Shown: positions 17,812-26,912 of the stretch, in pieces
Numbering within the stretch: the stretch's first letter is position 1
Layout: every line of letters starts with the position of its first letter
NCBI RefSeq assembly: GCF_030651995.1
Contig: NZ_JAUSBN010000038.1
Span: forward strand, 62,001-126,000
Length of the DNA stretch: 64,000 bases
From: Reyranella sp.
GTDB taxonomy: Bacteria; Pseudomonadota; Alphaproteobacteria; Reyranellales; Reyranellaceae
Reading direction: 5' to 3'
Notes under the pieces: model-generated
What the model was told of the DNA's origin: nothing
The model's database searches: none
What the model saw: only the letters and a program-made list of their open reading frames with translations
Position numbers and translations under genes: made by a program

Positions 17812-20283
17812 GTGTTGCCAGACCGGTCCGGTAGTGTCGCGCATGCAGTAGTCATCGCCACAGTCGCCTTGGCGATCGGCGCTCCCACCGCCATCGCGCA
17901 GACGGGGGGTGGCGACGGCCAGTCACCGCTGGAGGCGCAGGCCGGCAGGACGACGACGTTCGACATTTCGGCGCAGCCGCTCTCGCAGGCCTTGATGGCC
18001 TTCGGCCGCCAGTCGGGCATGCAGATTGCCGTCGATTCCGCGGCCGTGTCGGGCAAGACCAGCGCCCCGGTCACGGGCTCGATGACGGCTGATCAAGCCC
18101 TGCGCCGGCTGCTGTCGGGATCGGGGCTCACCTACCAGTTCACCTCGGCCAACGCCGTGACCGTATCGAGTGCAGCAGTGCCGGCTCCGGCGGGCTTGCC
18201 GGGCTCAAGCGCGCTGGTGCTCGATCCGGTTCGCGTGCAGGCCGTTCCCACGACTCCGCCGCAGGGCGAGATCGGCAACCAGTCGCCGGCCTATGCCGGC
18301 GGACAGGTGGCGCGTGGCGGCAAGGTCGGCCTGCTCGGCAACCGCGACTACATGGACACGCCATTCAGCGAGACGACCTACACCAACCAGTACATCCAGA
18401 ACCAGCAGGCGCGCACGCTGACCGACGTCCTCGCGGGCGATCCGACGCTGCGCTCGGGCATCCCCAATGGCAACGTGTTCGACGACCGCGTCATGATTCG
18501 CGGCATCACTGTGCTCAATCCCAATTTCGGCCTGGGTGGCCTCTACGGCATCGTGCCCAATCAGGCGGATATGACGGGCATCGAAAGGGTCGAGGTCTTC
18601 CGCGGTCCGACCGCCTTCCTGAACGGCGCGCTGCCCAGCGCCGTCGGCGGCACGATCAACCTCGTGCCCAAACGCGCGACCGACGCGCCGATCACGCAAG
18701 GCACCCTTCTTTACAATTCCGACTCTCAACTGGGTGGCTCGCTGGACGTCGGACGCCGCTTCGGCCCCGACAACGAGCTCGGTCTGCGGGCCGGGGGCAC
18801 CTATTATTCGGGCGACACCGCCGTTAACAACCAGAACGCCGAACGGCTGGCACTCACTCTCGGCTTCGACTACCGCAGCGATCGCACGCGCATCGACGCG
18901 GATCTCGGTTACCTCAAGCGCGATGTGGGTGCCTTCCAGGGCGGCATCTTCCTGGCGGCCGGCGTCCAGCTTCCGCCAGCCCCCTATGCCCGCCAGAGTT
19001 CCTATCAGCCGTGGGAGCGGTTGCAGGGCAACGACGTCTATGGCGCGCTGCGCTTCGAACACGACATCGTCGAAGGCCTGACCGGCTTCATCAAGGCCGG
19101 TGCGCGGCGCAGCAATTATACGTCGGTCTACTTCAATCAGAACATCGTGAACTACAACGGCAACACGACAACCTCGTCGGGCGGCCAGTACATGTCCACG
19201 GTCGAGGCGCTGTCGCTCGAGGCGGGGCTGCGCGCCACTTTCCATACGGGTCCGGTCAAGCACGAGGCAGCGCTGGTCGGCGACTACCTGAAGACCCAGA
19301 ACTTCACGTTCAACAATCCGATCGCTACCAAGGTCAATTCCAACATCTACAGTCCGACGTTCATTGCGCAACCGAACTTTTTTGGGTTCCGCACCCAGGG
19401 GCCGCCGCTCACCTCGGACTCCGTCTACGGCAGCATCGGCATCGTCGACGCGCTGTCGTTCAACGGCGACATGTTCCAGATCATCGGTGGTGCGCGCCTG
19501 CAGCGCCTGCAGACGGCAAACTACAGCACGGTGACCGGCCTGCCGACCAACGGCAACAATCAGAGCGTCGTGTCACCCTCGGGCTCCTTCGTCTTCAAGC
19601 CGGCGAAGGAAGTCATGGTGTACGGCAACTACATCCAGGCGCTGCAGCAGGGGCCGGTGGCGGGCGCAGGTCTCACCAATGCCGGCATGCAGTTCCCGCC
19701 CTTCGTCACCAATCAGTTCGAAGTCGGCGTGAAGGTCGACTTCGGTAACGTCGGCGCCACGGTAAGCGCCTTCCAGATCACCATGCCGAGTTCCTACACC
19801 GATCTCGCGACCAACACGCTCGTCACCAACGGACAACAACGCAACCAGGGCATCGAGTTCATTGCGTTCGGCGAGCCGGCGCCGGGTCTCCGGCTGCTCG
19901 GAGGTCTCACGCTTCTCAACGCGATCCAGGCCAATACCCAGGGCGGCCTGACCAACGGCAAGCAGGCGGTCGGAACGACACCTTTCCAGGCGTCGCTGGG
20001 GCTCGACTGGGACACGCCTTACGTCAAAGGCCTCGGCGTGATGGGACGCGCCGTCTACAACGGACAGGTCTATCTCAATGCCGCCAACACCCAGGCCGCG
20101 CCGCCGTGGACCCGGTTCGATGCCGGCCTGCGCTACACGTTCGATCGGACCGACGGCAAGCCGGTCACCCTGCGCGCGAACGTCATCAACGTGTTCGATG
20201 CCAATTACTGGATCGCGACGACCTCGTTCTTCTTCCAGAACCAGCCGCGCACCTTCCTGTTGTCGCTGACCGCTGATTTCTAG
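17812..20283 (+). CDS. TonB-dependent siderophore-type receptor with STN signalling domain
   Basis: An outer-membrane uptake channel of about 823 residues. A signal peptide ends at A-I-A-Q near residue 30. The secretin/TonB short N-terminal domain follows (TTTFDISAQPLSQALMAFGR through VTGSMTADQALRRLLSGSGL), which marks receptors that signal to FecR. A TonB-box-like LDPVRVQA precedes the plug (MIRGITVLNPNF, VEVFRGPTAFLNGALP, GGTINLVPKRA). The 22-strand barrel ends in the usual aromatic-terminated strand (LTADF). The GTG at 17812 has GGGGGAG seven bases upstream; an ATG at 17776 without a ribosome site would add 12 residues. The plug resembles the siderophore-receptor subfamily, but the ligand is unknown. 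Confidence 0.93.
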   Translation: MLPDRSGSVAHAVVIATVALAIGAPTAIAQTGGGDGQSPLEAQAGRTTTFDISAQPLSQALMAFGRQSGMQIAVDSAAVSGKTSAPVTGSMTADQALRRLLSGSGLTYQFTSANAVTVSSAAVPAPAGLPGSSALVLDPVRVQAVPTTPPQGEIGNQSPAYAGGQVARGGKVGLLGNRDYMDTPFSETTYTNQYIQNQQARTLTDVLAGDPTLRSGIPNGNVFDDRVMIRGITVLNPNFGLGGLYGIVPNQADMTGIERVEVFRGPTAFLNGALPSAVGGTINLVPKRATDAPITQGTLLYNSDSQLGGSLDVGRRFGPDNELGLRAGGTYYSGDTAVNNQNAERLALTLGFDYRSDRTRIDADLGYLKRDVGAFQGGIFLAAGVQLPPAPYARQSSYQPWERLQGNDVYGALRFEHDIVEGLTGFIKAGARRSNYTSVYFNQNIVNYNGNTTTSSGGQYMSTVEALSLEAGLRATFHTGPVKHEAALVGDYLKTQNFTFNNPIATKVNSNIYSPTFIAQPNFFGFRTQGPPLTSDSVYGSIGIVDALSFNGDMFQIIGGARLQRLQTANYSTVTGLPTNGNNQSVVSPSGSFVFKPAKEVMVYGNYIQALQQGPVAGAGLTNAGMQFPPFVTNQFEVGVKVDFGNVGATVSAFQITMPSSYTDLATNTLVTNGQQRNQGIEFIAFGEPAPGLRLLGGLTLLNAIQANTQGGLTNGKQAVGTTPFQASLGLDWDTPYVKGLGVMGRAVYNGQVYLNAANTQAAPPWTRFDAGLRYTFDRTDGKPVTLRANVINVFDANYWIATTSFFFQNQPRTFLLSLTADF

Positions 20284-20290
20284 CGCCTCC

Positions 20291-20611
20291 ATGGCGAAGC
20301 CTGCCTCTGCTTCCTCTTCCGCACCCGTCGGCGCCGGCAAGGTGGTGGTGCGCGTCCTCGCCATCGTCTTGGGCGCCTATGCGGCCAGTGCTGGGGCGGT
20401 GGCGGCGGGCGTCGCCGGGCTGATCCTGGCCGGCGTGAACAAGAGCGACGCCTTCACCGTCTGCAGCATCCTGGGCTTCCTCCTTTATGTGGGGCTGGCG
20501 CTCTGGGCGGCCGCCGCGCGCCGCCTGGTGCCGATGGTGGGCACCCTCCTGCTGGTCACGGCGGCGGGAACCGGGATCGGCTTGCTTCCCACCCTGATCG
20601 GCGGGGCCTGA
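20291..20611 (+). CDS. Small inner-membrane protein, DUF3649-like
   Basis: The 106-residue protein has three hydrophobic segments (VVRVLAIVLGAYAASAGAVA, SILGFLLYVGLALWAAAA, VPMVGTLLLVTAAGTGIGLL). It occupies the position, between a siderophore receptor and a PepSY membrane protein, where DUF3649 proteins are found in many iron-uptake loci. It starts eight bases after the receptor gene and its stop is two bases from the next start. The function is unknown; a helper role in siderophore-iron handling at the inner membrane is inferred from context. Confidence 0.7.
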   Translation: MAKPASASSSAPVGAGKVVVRVLAIVLGAYAASAGAVAAGVAGLILAGVNKSDAFTVCSILGFLLYVGLALWAAAARRLVPMVGTLLLVTAAGTGIGLLPTLIGGA

Positions 20612-20612
20612 G

Positions 20613-22172
20613 ATGGGCGCCAGCTTCCGGGAATCGATGGGGTGGCTGCATACCTGGGCCGGTCTGGTGATCGGCCTGCTGCTGTTCGCAGTCTTCTGGA
20701 CCGGCACGCTCTGCGTCTTCGACCGCGAGATCGACCGCTGGATGAATCCCTCGACCCGGCTGGTCTATTCAGGAGAGCCGATCGCGATCGACGGTTTGCG
20801 GGAAGAGGCGGGCCGGCTTTCGCCGCGCACCGCGCCGTGGGCGATCGTCTTGCCGACACCGCGCGAGCCGGTGCTCTCGATCGGCTATCGCGGAAGAGGG
20901 GGCTTCGAACGCACGCTCTTCGATCCGCTGACGTTCAAGACCGTCGCGCCGGCCGAGAGCTGGGCGGGGACGCGGTTCTTCTTCCCGTTCCATCACACGC
21001 TGCATCTCAGGATCTGGCATCTCGGCACCTGGCTCACCGGCCTGGCTGGCGTGGCGATGATGGCCCTCTGTATCTCGGGTGTGATCATCCATCGCAAGAT
21101 CTTCGTCGACTTCTTCACATTGCGGCGCTCGCGCCAGCCTCAACGCCTGCTGCTCGACCTGCACAACACAACCGGAACACTGGGCTTAATTTTCTACTTC
21201 GTCATGTCGTTCTCGGGCGTGACCATCCTGGCGTCGGTCTACTATCCGTCGGGCGTATGGGTGGCGTTCGAGGGCGGCCGCTCGGGCTATGTGCGCGACA
21301 CCTACGACGTCTTCAGCCGCCCGCACCTCAATCAGCCGGGGCCGCCTCTCGGCTCGCTCGATGCGATGGCCGCGACGGCCCGCGAAGCCTGGGGAGGTCT
21401 CAATCCCGGCCTGGTGCGTGTGTTCCATCACGGTGACCGGAATTCCTATGTCGAGGTGAGACCGTCGATCGAGGCCGAGGTGGCGATGCGCACCGACCCC
21501 TTCTTCTTCGACGCCGCGACGGGCGCCGTGCTTTACCGCACCTCCATCCGGGAGACGACGCAAGTGCAGCAGTTCCTGACCGGCCTGCATTTCGCGCAGT
21601 TCCGGCACTGGACTTTACGCTGGCTCTATTTCGCGCTGGGCCTGCTGGGCTGCGTCCTCATCGTGACCGGCTTGCTGTTCTGGATCGAATCGCGGCGCAA
21701 GGCGCATGCGGCGGCCGATTGGAAGGGCGTCGGCTTCGTCGAAGGTCTGACGATCGGCGGCACCGGCGGCATGGTCCTGGCGACGCTCGCCTTCTTCGTC
21801 GCCAATCGTGTGTTGCCCTCGGGTGCGACTTTCAGGGGCGTGGCCCGCTACGAACTCGAGATCTGGGTCTTTCTTGCCGTCTGGGTGCTGAGCTTCGCGC
21901 ACGGTTGGATGCGATGCGGGGCTGCCTGGATCGACCAGTGCCGGCTGGTGGCCGGGCTCTGCATCCTTGCCGTGGCTTTGAACGGTGCCACGACCGGCGA
22001 TCACGTCCTGCGGGCCTGGACCGACGGCAAACTGGCAGTCGCCGGCATGGACCTCGTGCTGCTGGCCGGCGGGTTTGCTGCGGCCGTCACGGCGTGGCGC
22101 CTGCAGCGCCGCCGGCAGGGAACGGCACCCAAGCAATTCCGACATCATCATCTGGAGGGCCAATCGTCATGA
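20613..22172 (+). CDS. PepSY-associated transmembrane protein
   Basis: The 519-residue protein has an N-terminal membrane helix (LHTWAGLVIGLLLFAVFWTG), a periplasmic part and further helices, with the PepSY_TM family pattern including HHTLHLRIWHLGTW and the later TGLHFAQFRHWTLRWLYFAL. Members of this family in iron loci are proposed ferric-siderophore reductases or membrane helpers; the conserved histidines would allow heme or metal binding. Its stop overlaps the next start (ATGA). The reductase function is an inference, not shown by the sequence. Confidence 0.85.
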   Translation: MGASFRESMGWLHTWAGLVIGLLLFAVFWTGTLCVFDREIDRWMNPSTRLVYSGEPIAIDGLREEAGRLSPRTAPWAIVLPTPREPVLSIGYRGRGGFERTLFDPLTFKTVAPAESWAGTRFFFPFHHTLHLRIWHLGTWLTGLAGVAMMALCISGVIIHRKIFVDFFTLRRSRQPQRLLLDLHNTTGTLGLIFYFVMSFSGVTILASVYYPSGVWVAFEGGRSGYVRDTYDVFSRPHLNQPGPPLGSLDAMAATAREAWGGLNPGLVRVFHHGDRNSYVEVRPSIEAEVAMRTDPFFFDAATGAVLYRTSIRETTQVQQFLTGLHFAQFRHWTLRWLYFALGLLGCVLIVTGLLFWIESRRKAHAAADWKGVGFVEGLTIGGTGGMVLATLAFFVANRVLPSGATFRGVARYELEIWVFLAVWVLSFAHGWMRCGAAWIDQCRLVAGLCILAVALNGATTGDHVLRAWTDGKLAVAGMDLVLLAGGFAAAVTAWRLQRRRQGTAPKQFRHHHLEGQSS

Positions 22173-22876
22173 AACCCATCTTCGGCATCGCCGCCCTGGC
22201 GGCACTCTCTCTGTCGTTCGCCGTGCCGGCTTCGGCGCACCACATCTGGCTCGAAGTCGACGGTCAGGGCGGGAAGATCTACTTCGGCGAGTTCGGCGAA
22301 AACCTGCGCGAAGCCTCGCCGGGGGCGCTCGACAAGCTGCAGCCGCAGGCCAAGGTGGTCTCATGGGGCGGCGAGCGACCGTTGACCGTCCAGAAGTCGG
22401 CCAACGCCTACGTTGCCACCGGCAAGATCGACGACGGCGACAGCATCGTGGCCGAGGACATCCGCTGGCCCTCGTTCGAGCGCAAACGCGACAACAAGAC
22501 CGGCATCTACATGCCCGCGGCACGCTTCGTGCCGGACCGCGCGCCGCGGGCTGCGGTGCTGACGCTCGATATCGTTCCCAGGGGTGACGACAAGTTCCAG
22601 GTCGTCTTCAAAGGCAAGCCGCTGGCCAAGGCCAAGGTCGCAATCGTCACGCCGTCGGGCTGGGGACGTGAGGAGCGCACCGGGACCGATGGGGAGTTCG
22701 AGGTCAAGCTGCCGTGGCGCGGCCCGTATGTCTTCGAGGTGCACCACGATGACAATACCGCCGGCAAGCGTAGCGAACAGGCCTACGATTTCGCGAACTA
22801 CGTGACCACCCTGACGGTCGTGCAGCCTCAGGGGATCGAGTCGTTGCCGGCGCCTGCGCCGGCGAAGCCGCACTGA
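22169..22876 (+). CDS. Periplasmic DUF4198-type protein
   Basis: The 235-residue protein has a signal peptide ending A-S-A near residue 23, directly followed by [12 protein letters not shown]. Such an N-terminal mature His motif is typical of DUF4198 proteins and of related NikM/CbiM-associated periplasmic proteins, and suggests metal binding. A carboxypeptidase-regulatory-like beta domain follows ([39 protein letters not shown]). It is translationally coupled on both sides (ATGA upstream, TGATG downstream). Its presence inside the iron module suggests a metal-chaperone role. Confidence 0.8.
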   Translation: MKPIFGIAALAALSLSFAVPASAHHIWLEVDGQGGKIYFGEFGENLREASPGALDKLQPQAKVVSWGGERPLTVQKSANAYVATGKIDDGDSIVAEDIRWPSFERKRDNKTGIYMPAARFVPDRAPRAAVLTLDIVPRGDDKFQVVFKGKPLAKAKVAIVTPSGWGREERTGTDGEFEVKLPWRGPYVFEVHHDDNTAGKRSEQAYDFANYVTTLTVVQPQGIESLPAPAPAKPH

Positions 22877-23214
22877 TGCAGGCGGTCCTGATCGCTGCCG
22901 TGCTGGCCGTCTCGTACTTGGGCTTTGCGTTTCTCGCGCTCAGCCAGGATCGGCACTGGCTTCATTTCAGCGGCGAGCGCCATTGCCCGCCGCGGATCGC
23001 CCGCAGCCTGCGCATTGCGGGCTATGCGTTGTTGATCGTGGGGCTAGGGCTGGCGCTCTTCCGAGATGGGGCGGGCTTTGGTTCGCTGGTGTGGGGTACG
23101 ACGCTGACGGTCGGTTCGTTTGCCGTCGTCTGCACGCTGACATGGCGGCCGTACTGGCTCCGGCCGCTCGCCCTGGTCTGTCAACGTCTTGCCCGAAGAG
23201 CCGTGGAATCATGA
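22876..23214 (+). CDS. Small inner-membrane protein, DUF3325-like
   Basis: The 112-residue protein has three hydrophobic helices and the DUF3325-like pattern [12 protein letters not shown] early, then an Arg-rich loop before [21 protein letters not shown]3325 genes regularly accompany DUF3649 and PepSY genes in FecIR-controlled receptor operons. It starts in the stop codon of the DUF4198 gene and overlaps exbB by four bases. No biochemical function is known for the family. Confidence 0.72.
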   Translation: MQAVLIAAVLAVSYLGFAFLALSQDRHWLHFSGERHCPPRIARSLRIAGYALLIVGLGLALFRDGAGFGSLVWGTTLTVGSFAVVCTLTWRPYWLRPLALVCQRLARRAVES

Positions 23215-24047
23215 AGTTCGTTGGTCGTCTGCTGGTCGTTCTTCTGCTGCTGCCGTCGCTGGGGTTCGCGCAAGTCCCGGCCACGACGGACTCGGCACCG
23301 CCGGCTGTTCCAGCGCCCGCGGCCGCGCCCACCGATGCCGCGGCGCCCGCGGCGGCATCTGTCGCTTCACCCACCGAGCCGCCGGTTGCGGCGCCGGCGC
23401 AGGCGGTTCTGCCGAAGGACCTGTCGGTCTGGGGCATGTTCATGGCGGCGGACTGGGTGGTTCAGGCGGTGATGGTGGGCCTGGTGCTGGCCTCGGTGCT
23501 GACCTGGACGGTGTTCGTGGCCAAGAGCCTGGAACTGGCGATGGCAGTGCGGCGGCAGCGGCGCCTGCTGGCGGGGCTTGATTCGGCGGCCTCGCTCGAC
23601 AAGGCGCCGGCCAGCGACCTGGTGGCGGCGGCGCAGGCCGAGCAGAGGCTGAGCGCCGACACGGTCGACGATCGCGACGGGCTGAAGGAACGCGTGGCGT
23701 CGCGGCTGGAGCGGCTGGAGGCGGCGACGGGCCGGCGGATGCTGAAGGGGACGGGCGTGCTGGCGACGATCGGCTCGACGGCGCCGTTCGTGGGCCTGTT
23801 CGGCACGGTGTGGGGGATCATGAACTCCTTCATCGGCATCTCGCGCTCGCAGACCACCAACCTCGCGGTGGTGGCGCCCGGCATCGCCGAGGCGCTGCTG
23901 GCGACGGCGCTGGGGCTGGCGGCGGCCATTCCGGCGGTGGTGATCTACAACCACTTCTCGCGCCGCGTGACGGCCTACCGGGCGCTGGTCGGCGACACCT
24001 CGGCGGCGGTGCTGCGGCTGGTCTCGCGCGACCTGGGACGGAGGTAG
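23211..24047 (+). CDS. exbB: ExbB, proton-channel subunit of the TonB motor
   Basis: The 278-residue protein starts with a signal-like helix ([17 protein letters not shown]) and an Ala/Pro-rich linker to about residue 65, the long form of ExbB. It then has the three MotA/TolQ/ExbB helices, including [20 protein letters not shown] near residues 183-202 and [20 protein letters not shown] near 224-243. With ExbD it uses the proton gradient to drive TonB. The start ATG overlaps the DUF3325 stop. The locus therefore carries its own dedicated energiser. Confidence 0.95.
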   Translation: MKFVGRLLVVLLLLPSLGFAQVPATTDSAPPAVPAPAAAPTDAAAPAAASVASPTEPPVAAPAQAVLPKDLSVWGMFMAADWVVQAVMVGLVLASVLTWTVFVAKSLELAMAVRRQRRLLAGLDSAASLDKAPASDLVAAAQAEQRLSADTVDDRDGLKERVASRLERLEAATGRRMLKGTGVLATIGSTAPFVGLFGTVWGIMNSFIGISRSQTTNLAVVAPGIAEALLATALGLAAAIPAVVIYNHFSRRVTAYRALVGDTSAAVLRLVSRDLGRR

Positions 24048-24050
24048 CCG

Positions 24051-24464
24051 ATGTCGGTGAAGCTGGACCATGGCGACGACGAGCTGGCGGAGAACCACGA
24101 GATCAACGTCACGCCGTTCATCGACGTGATGTTGGTGCTGCTGATCATCTTCATGGTGGCCGCACCTCTGGCGACGGTCGACGTGCCGGTCGACCTGCCG
24201 GTGTCGACGGCGGAGCGGCAGCCGAAGCCGGACACGCCGCTGTACCTGACCCTGAAGGAGGACCTGTCGTTCACGCTGAAGGACACGCCGGTGAGCCGTG
24301 AGGCTCTGGCGAAGGCGCTGGACGAGGCGACGGGGGCCAGGAAGGACGAGCGGATCTTCCTGCGGGCCGACAAGGCGGTGCCCTATGGCGAGCTGATGCA
24401 GGCGATGAACGTGCTGCGGACGGCGGGCTACCTGAAGGTGGCGCTGGTCGGGCTGGAGCAATGA
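24051..24464 (+). CDS. exbD: ExbD, TonB-motor subunit
   Basis: The 137-residue protein has a short cytoplasmic N-terminus, one transmembrane helix (INVTPFIDVMLVLLIIFMVA, residues 19-38) containing the essential proton-carrying aspartate at position 25, and a periplasmic ExbD/TolR domain. It lies three bases after exbB and overlaps the TonB gene by four bases. Confidence 0.96.
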   Translation: MSVKLDHGDDELAENHEINVTPFIDVMLVLLIIFMVAAPLATVDVPVDLPVSTAERQPKPDTPLYLTLKEDLSFTLKDTPVSREALAKALDEATGARKDERIFLRADKAVPYGELMQAMNVLRTAGYLKVALVGLEQ

Positions 24465-25207
24465 GGGAGGGGCTGCGCTGGATCGGGGCGTTCATCTTCG
24501 TGCTGGCCCTGCACGCGGGCGCGATCCGGCTGGCGCTGGGCTGGGTGCACGGCGAGGTGCCGTATTCGCCACCGCCGGCGGCGATCATGCTGGAGCTGGC
24601 GCCGTTGCCGGCGGCGCCGGAAGCCCTGCCCAACGAGGCGCCGCCGGGGCCGGAACTGAGCGAGGTGATCCCCGAGCCCGAGGAGCCGCCGCCGGTGGAG
24701 ATGCCGCCGCCGGTGCTGGCGGAGGTGACCTTGCCTGATCCCGAGCCGCCGCCGCCGCTCGACCTCAAGCCGCCGCCGCCCAAGCCGAAGCCGATCGAGA
24801 AGAAGGTGGAGAAGAAGCCGCCACAGCCCAGGGTCTCGGCACCGCAGGCGGCACCGGAGCCGGCGCGGACGGCCGCTGCGCCGATGCCGGGCGCCTCGGT
24901 CGAGCCGCCGTCCAACACGCTGCCGACCTGGAAGGGTCTGCTGCTGCGGCACCTGGAGCGCCACAAGCGCTACCCATCGGACGCGCAACGGTCGCGGCAC
25001 GAGGGCGTGACCTATGTGCGGTTCACGATGAGCCGCGACGGCCGCATCCTCGCCGCGCGCATCGAGCGGCCGTCGGGGCATGCCGCGCTCGACCAGGAGG
25101 GACTCGACCTGCTGCAGCGGGCGCAGCCGCTGCCGCCGCTGCCCCAGGACCAGCCGGGCGAAAGCCTCGAGATCGTCGTGCCCATCCAGTTCCTCCTCAA
25201 GAGGTGA
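24461..25207 (+). CDS. TonB family energy-transducing protein
   Basis: The 248-residue protein has an N-terminal membrane anchor (WIGAFIFVLALHAGAIRLAL, with His18 in the helix as in TonB). A long Pro/Glu then Pro/Lys periplasmic spacer covers about residues 40-150. The C-terminal TonB domain contains HLERHKRYPSDAQRSRHEGV and ends VPIQFLLKR. It spans the periplasm to pull on the TonB box of the receptor. It is the last gene of the operon; the next gene is tail-to-tail with only three bases between, and no terminator is visible. Confidence 0.93.
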   Translation: MREGLRWIGAFIFVLALHAGAIRLALGWVHGEVPYSPPPAAIMLELAPLPAAPEALPNEAPPGPELSEVIPEPEEPPPVEMPPPVLAEVTLPDPEPPPPLDLKPPPPKPKPIEKKVEKKPPQPRVSAPQAAPEPARTAAAPMPGASVEPPSNTLPTWKGLLLRHLERHKRYPSDAQRSRHEGVTYVRFTMSRDGRILAARIERPSGHAALDQEGLDLLQRAQPLPPLPQDQPGESLEIVVPIQFLLKR

Positions 25208-25210
25208 GGA

Positions 25211-25621
25211 TCAGCCGACGACGAAACTCTGGTACATGAACTGGAGGTCGGCGCTTTCCTGCGGCGTGATCTCGCCGTCGAGGACGCGGCCTTCCCAGGC
25301 GCGCAGCTTGCGCTTGATGTCGACCGGCGTACGCGGGCTCAGCAAAACCATGAAGAACTGCTCGTGCGGCGAGAGTTCGCGTTCGCGGCGGTAGCCGAAA
25401 GGTCCAGCGCCGGGTGTGCGGCCGTGGGCCGGCTCCTGTGCGGGGGAGGAGGGAACGGCGGCGCGCGGCAGGATGGCGTCGTCGATCACCTGGTCCCAGG
25501 TGAGGCCTGCTTCCCGCACCATGGCCGAGGCGAGCTTGGCAGCTGCCAGCGCCTCCTGGGCGTGGCTGCTGTCGAGGATCTCGAGGACCTTGACCAGAGT
25601 GTTGCGATTGAAGGTGGACAC
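25211..25621 (-). CDS. Conserved hypothetical protein, 136 residues
   Basis: I do not recognise a family. The protein is soluble, with no signal peptide or membrane helix. An N-terminal helical part (LVKVLEILDSSHAQEALAAA) carries a segment AGLTWDQVIDDAIL like those in small alphaproteobacterial proteins of unknown function. A Pro/Gly-rich middle is followed by a C-terminal helical part containing LSPRTPVDIKRKLRAWEGR. The start is a GTG at 25621. It lies divergent from the MFS gene and convergent with the TonB gene. Confidence 0.65.
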   Translation of the reverse strand: MSTFNRNTLVKVLEILDSSHAQEALAAAKLASAMVREAGLTWDQVIDDAILPRAAVPSSPAQEPAHGRTPGAGPFGYRRERELSPHEQFFMVLLSPRTPVDIKRKLRAWEGRVLDGEITPQESADLQFMYQSFVVG

Positions 25622-25657
25622 TTGCGTTCGGCGCCTTTGACTATCGCGTGAGCAACG

Positions 25658-25670
25658 GGCACTAAGTGCC
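25658..25670. promoter_or_regulatory. Short perfect palindrome in a divergent promoter region
   Basis: GGCACT and AGTGCC flank a single A. The site lies in the 72-base gap between the divergent hypothetical gene and the MFS gene, so it could be an operator serving either. Confidence 0.3.
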
Positions 25671-25693
25671 TACAACATATAGATGGAAGTGCC

Positions 25694-26908
25694 TTGGATC
25701 AAGGCAAGCCCCCCGCCAACGCTTTCCCGGTTTACCTTGCGGGTCTCGCCACCTGGTTCGTGCCGCTCGGCATCCAGATGGTGCTGTTCCCGTGGCTGGT
25801 CGCCGTGGTCCTGCACATGGATGCCTTCGCCGTGGGCGTCGCGCAGGCGGCCGTCATGGCGCCGTCGCTGCTCTTCCTGCCGCTCGGCGGCCTGGTCGCC
25901 GACCGGGGCAATGCCCGCCGGCTGCTGCTGCGCTACCATCTGATGTACGCCCTGCCGCCGCTCGCCCTGGCGTTGGTCCTGTGGTCCGACGGGCTGAGCT
26001 ACCCGCTGCTGATCGCCTACGGCATCGCCGCCGGCGCCATCGGCGCCTTCGCCATCCCGACGCGCGATGCCCTCCTGCCCGTCGTGGCGCCCAAGGGCGG
26101 CCTGCCCAAGGCAGTGGCGCTGGCGACGGCGCTGCAGTTCGGCGGCCAGCTGCTGGGCATCGCCTGCGCCTCGACCGCCGATCGGTTCGGCGCCCTGCCG
26201 CTCCTGCTGCTGCATTCCGGCATGGTGCTGGCGGGCTGCATCTTCGTGCGCCGGCTGCCCGACCCGCCGCCGCATCCGAAGACCGAACACCCCGGCTTCT
26301 GGCGCAGCATCGGCGAGGGCGTGTCAGCCGCCGCGAAGTCGGACCAGATCTGGCCCGTGCTGCTGCTCAACTTCGGAGTCGGCATCTTCTATGTCGGCCC
26401 GTTCATGGCGGTGCTGCCGCTGGCGATCCGCGACCACTATGCCGGCGGTGCGGCCGAGCTCTCCTACATGAACCTGGCCTTCTGGGCCGCGACCATCGTG
26501 GCCAGCATGGCGCTGGTCGGCCTCGCGCGACGGCTGACGCTACGCGGCCGTCTGATCGGGGGCGCGGTGCTGACGGGCGCGGTGGTCCTGCTGTTGCTCG
26601 CGACGCTGCCGCCGTTCCCGGTGTTCCTCGCCCTGATCTTCGTCTGGGGACTGGGCGCCGGCATCACCATGACGCAGAGCCGGACAGTGGTGCAGATCGT
26701 GGCACCCGCCACCCACCGCGCGCGGCTGATGTCGCTGTTTCAGCTGGGCTTGAGCGGCGGCGGCCCGATCGGCGCCTTCCTCACCGGCACGATCTGCTCG
26801 ATCTGGGGCCTCAAGGCCGCACTGCTGATCCCGGCACTGGCGATGCTGCTGATGATCGCGATCGTCCTGCTGCGCTCGCGCCTGTGGTCGATGCGGACGG
26901 TGGAGTAG
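25694..26908 (+). CDS. MFS transporter, EntS/MFS_3-like
   Basis: The 404-residue inner-membrane protein has about 12 hydrophobic helices, the inter-helix motif GGLVADRGNARR near residues 57-68, and the MFS_3-type start YLAGLATWFVPLGIQM. EntS-like exporters secrete siderophores, and the iron locus is next door, so export of a siderophore or related compound is plausible. The frame opens at a TTG (25694) with GGAAG a few bases upstream; no ATG or GTG start fits better. It is tail-to-tail with hemA, four bases apart. Confidence 0.8.
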   Translation: MDQGKPPANAFPVYLAGLATWFVPLGIQMVLFPWLVAVVLHMDAFAVGVAQAAVMAPSLLFLPLGGLVADRGNARRLLLRYHLMYALPPLALALVLWSDGLSYPLLIAYGIAAGAIGAFAIPTRDALLPVVAPKGGLPKAVALATALQFGGQLLGIACASTADRFGALPLLLLHSGMVLAGCIFVRRLPDPPPHPKTEHPGFWRSIGEGVSAAAKSDQIWPVLLLNFGVGIFYVGPFMAVLPLAIRDHYAGGAAELSYMNLAFWAATIVASMALVGLARRLTLRGRLIGGAVLTGAVVLLLLATLPPFPVFLALIFVWGLGAGITMTQSRTVVQIVAPATHRARLMSLFQLGLSGGGPIGAFLTGTICSIWGLKAALLIPALAMLLMIAIVLLRSRLWSMRTVE

Positions 26909-26912
26909 CGAC

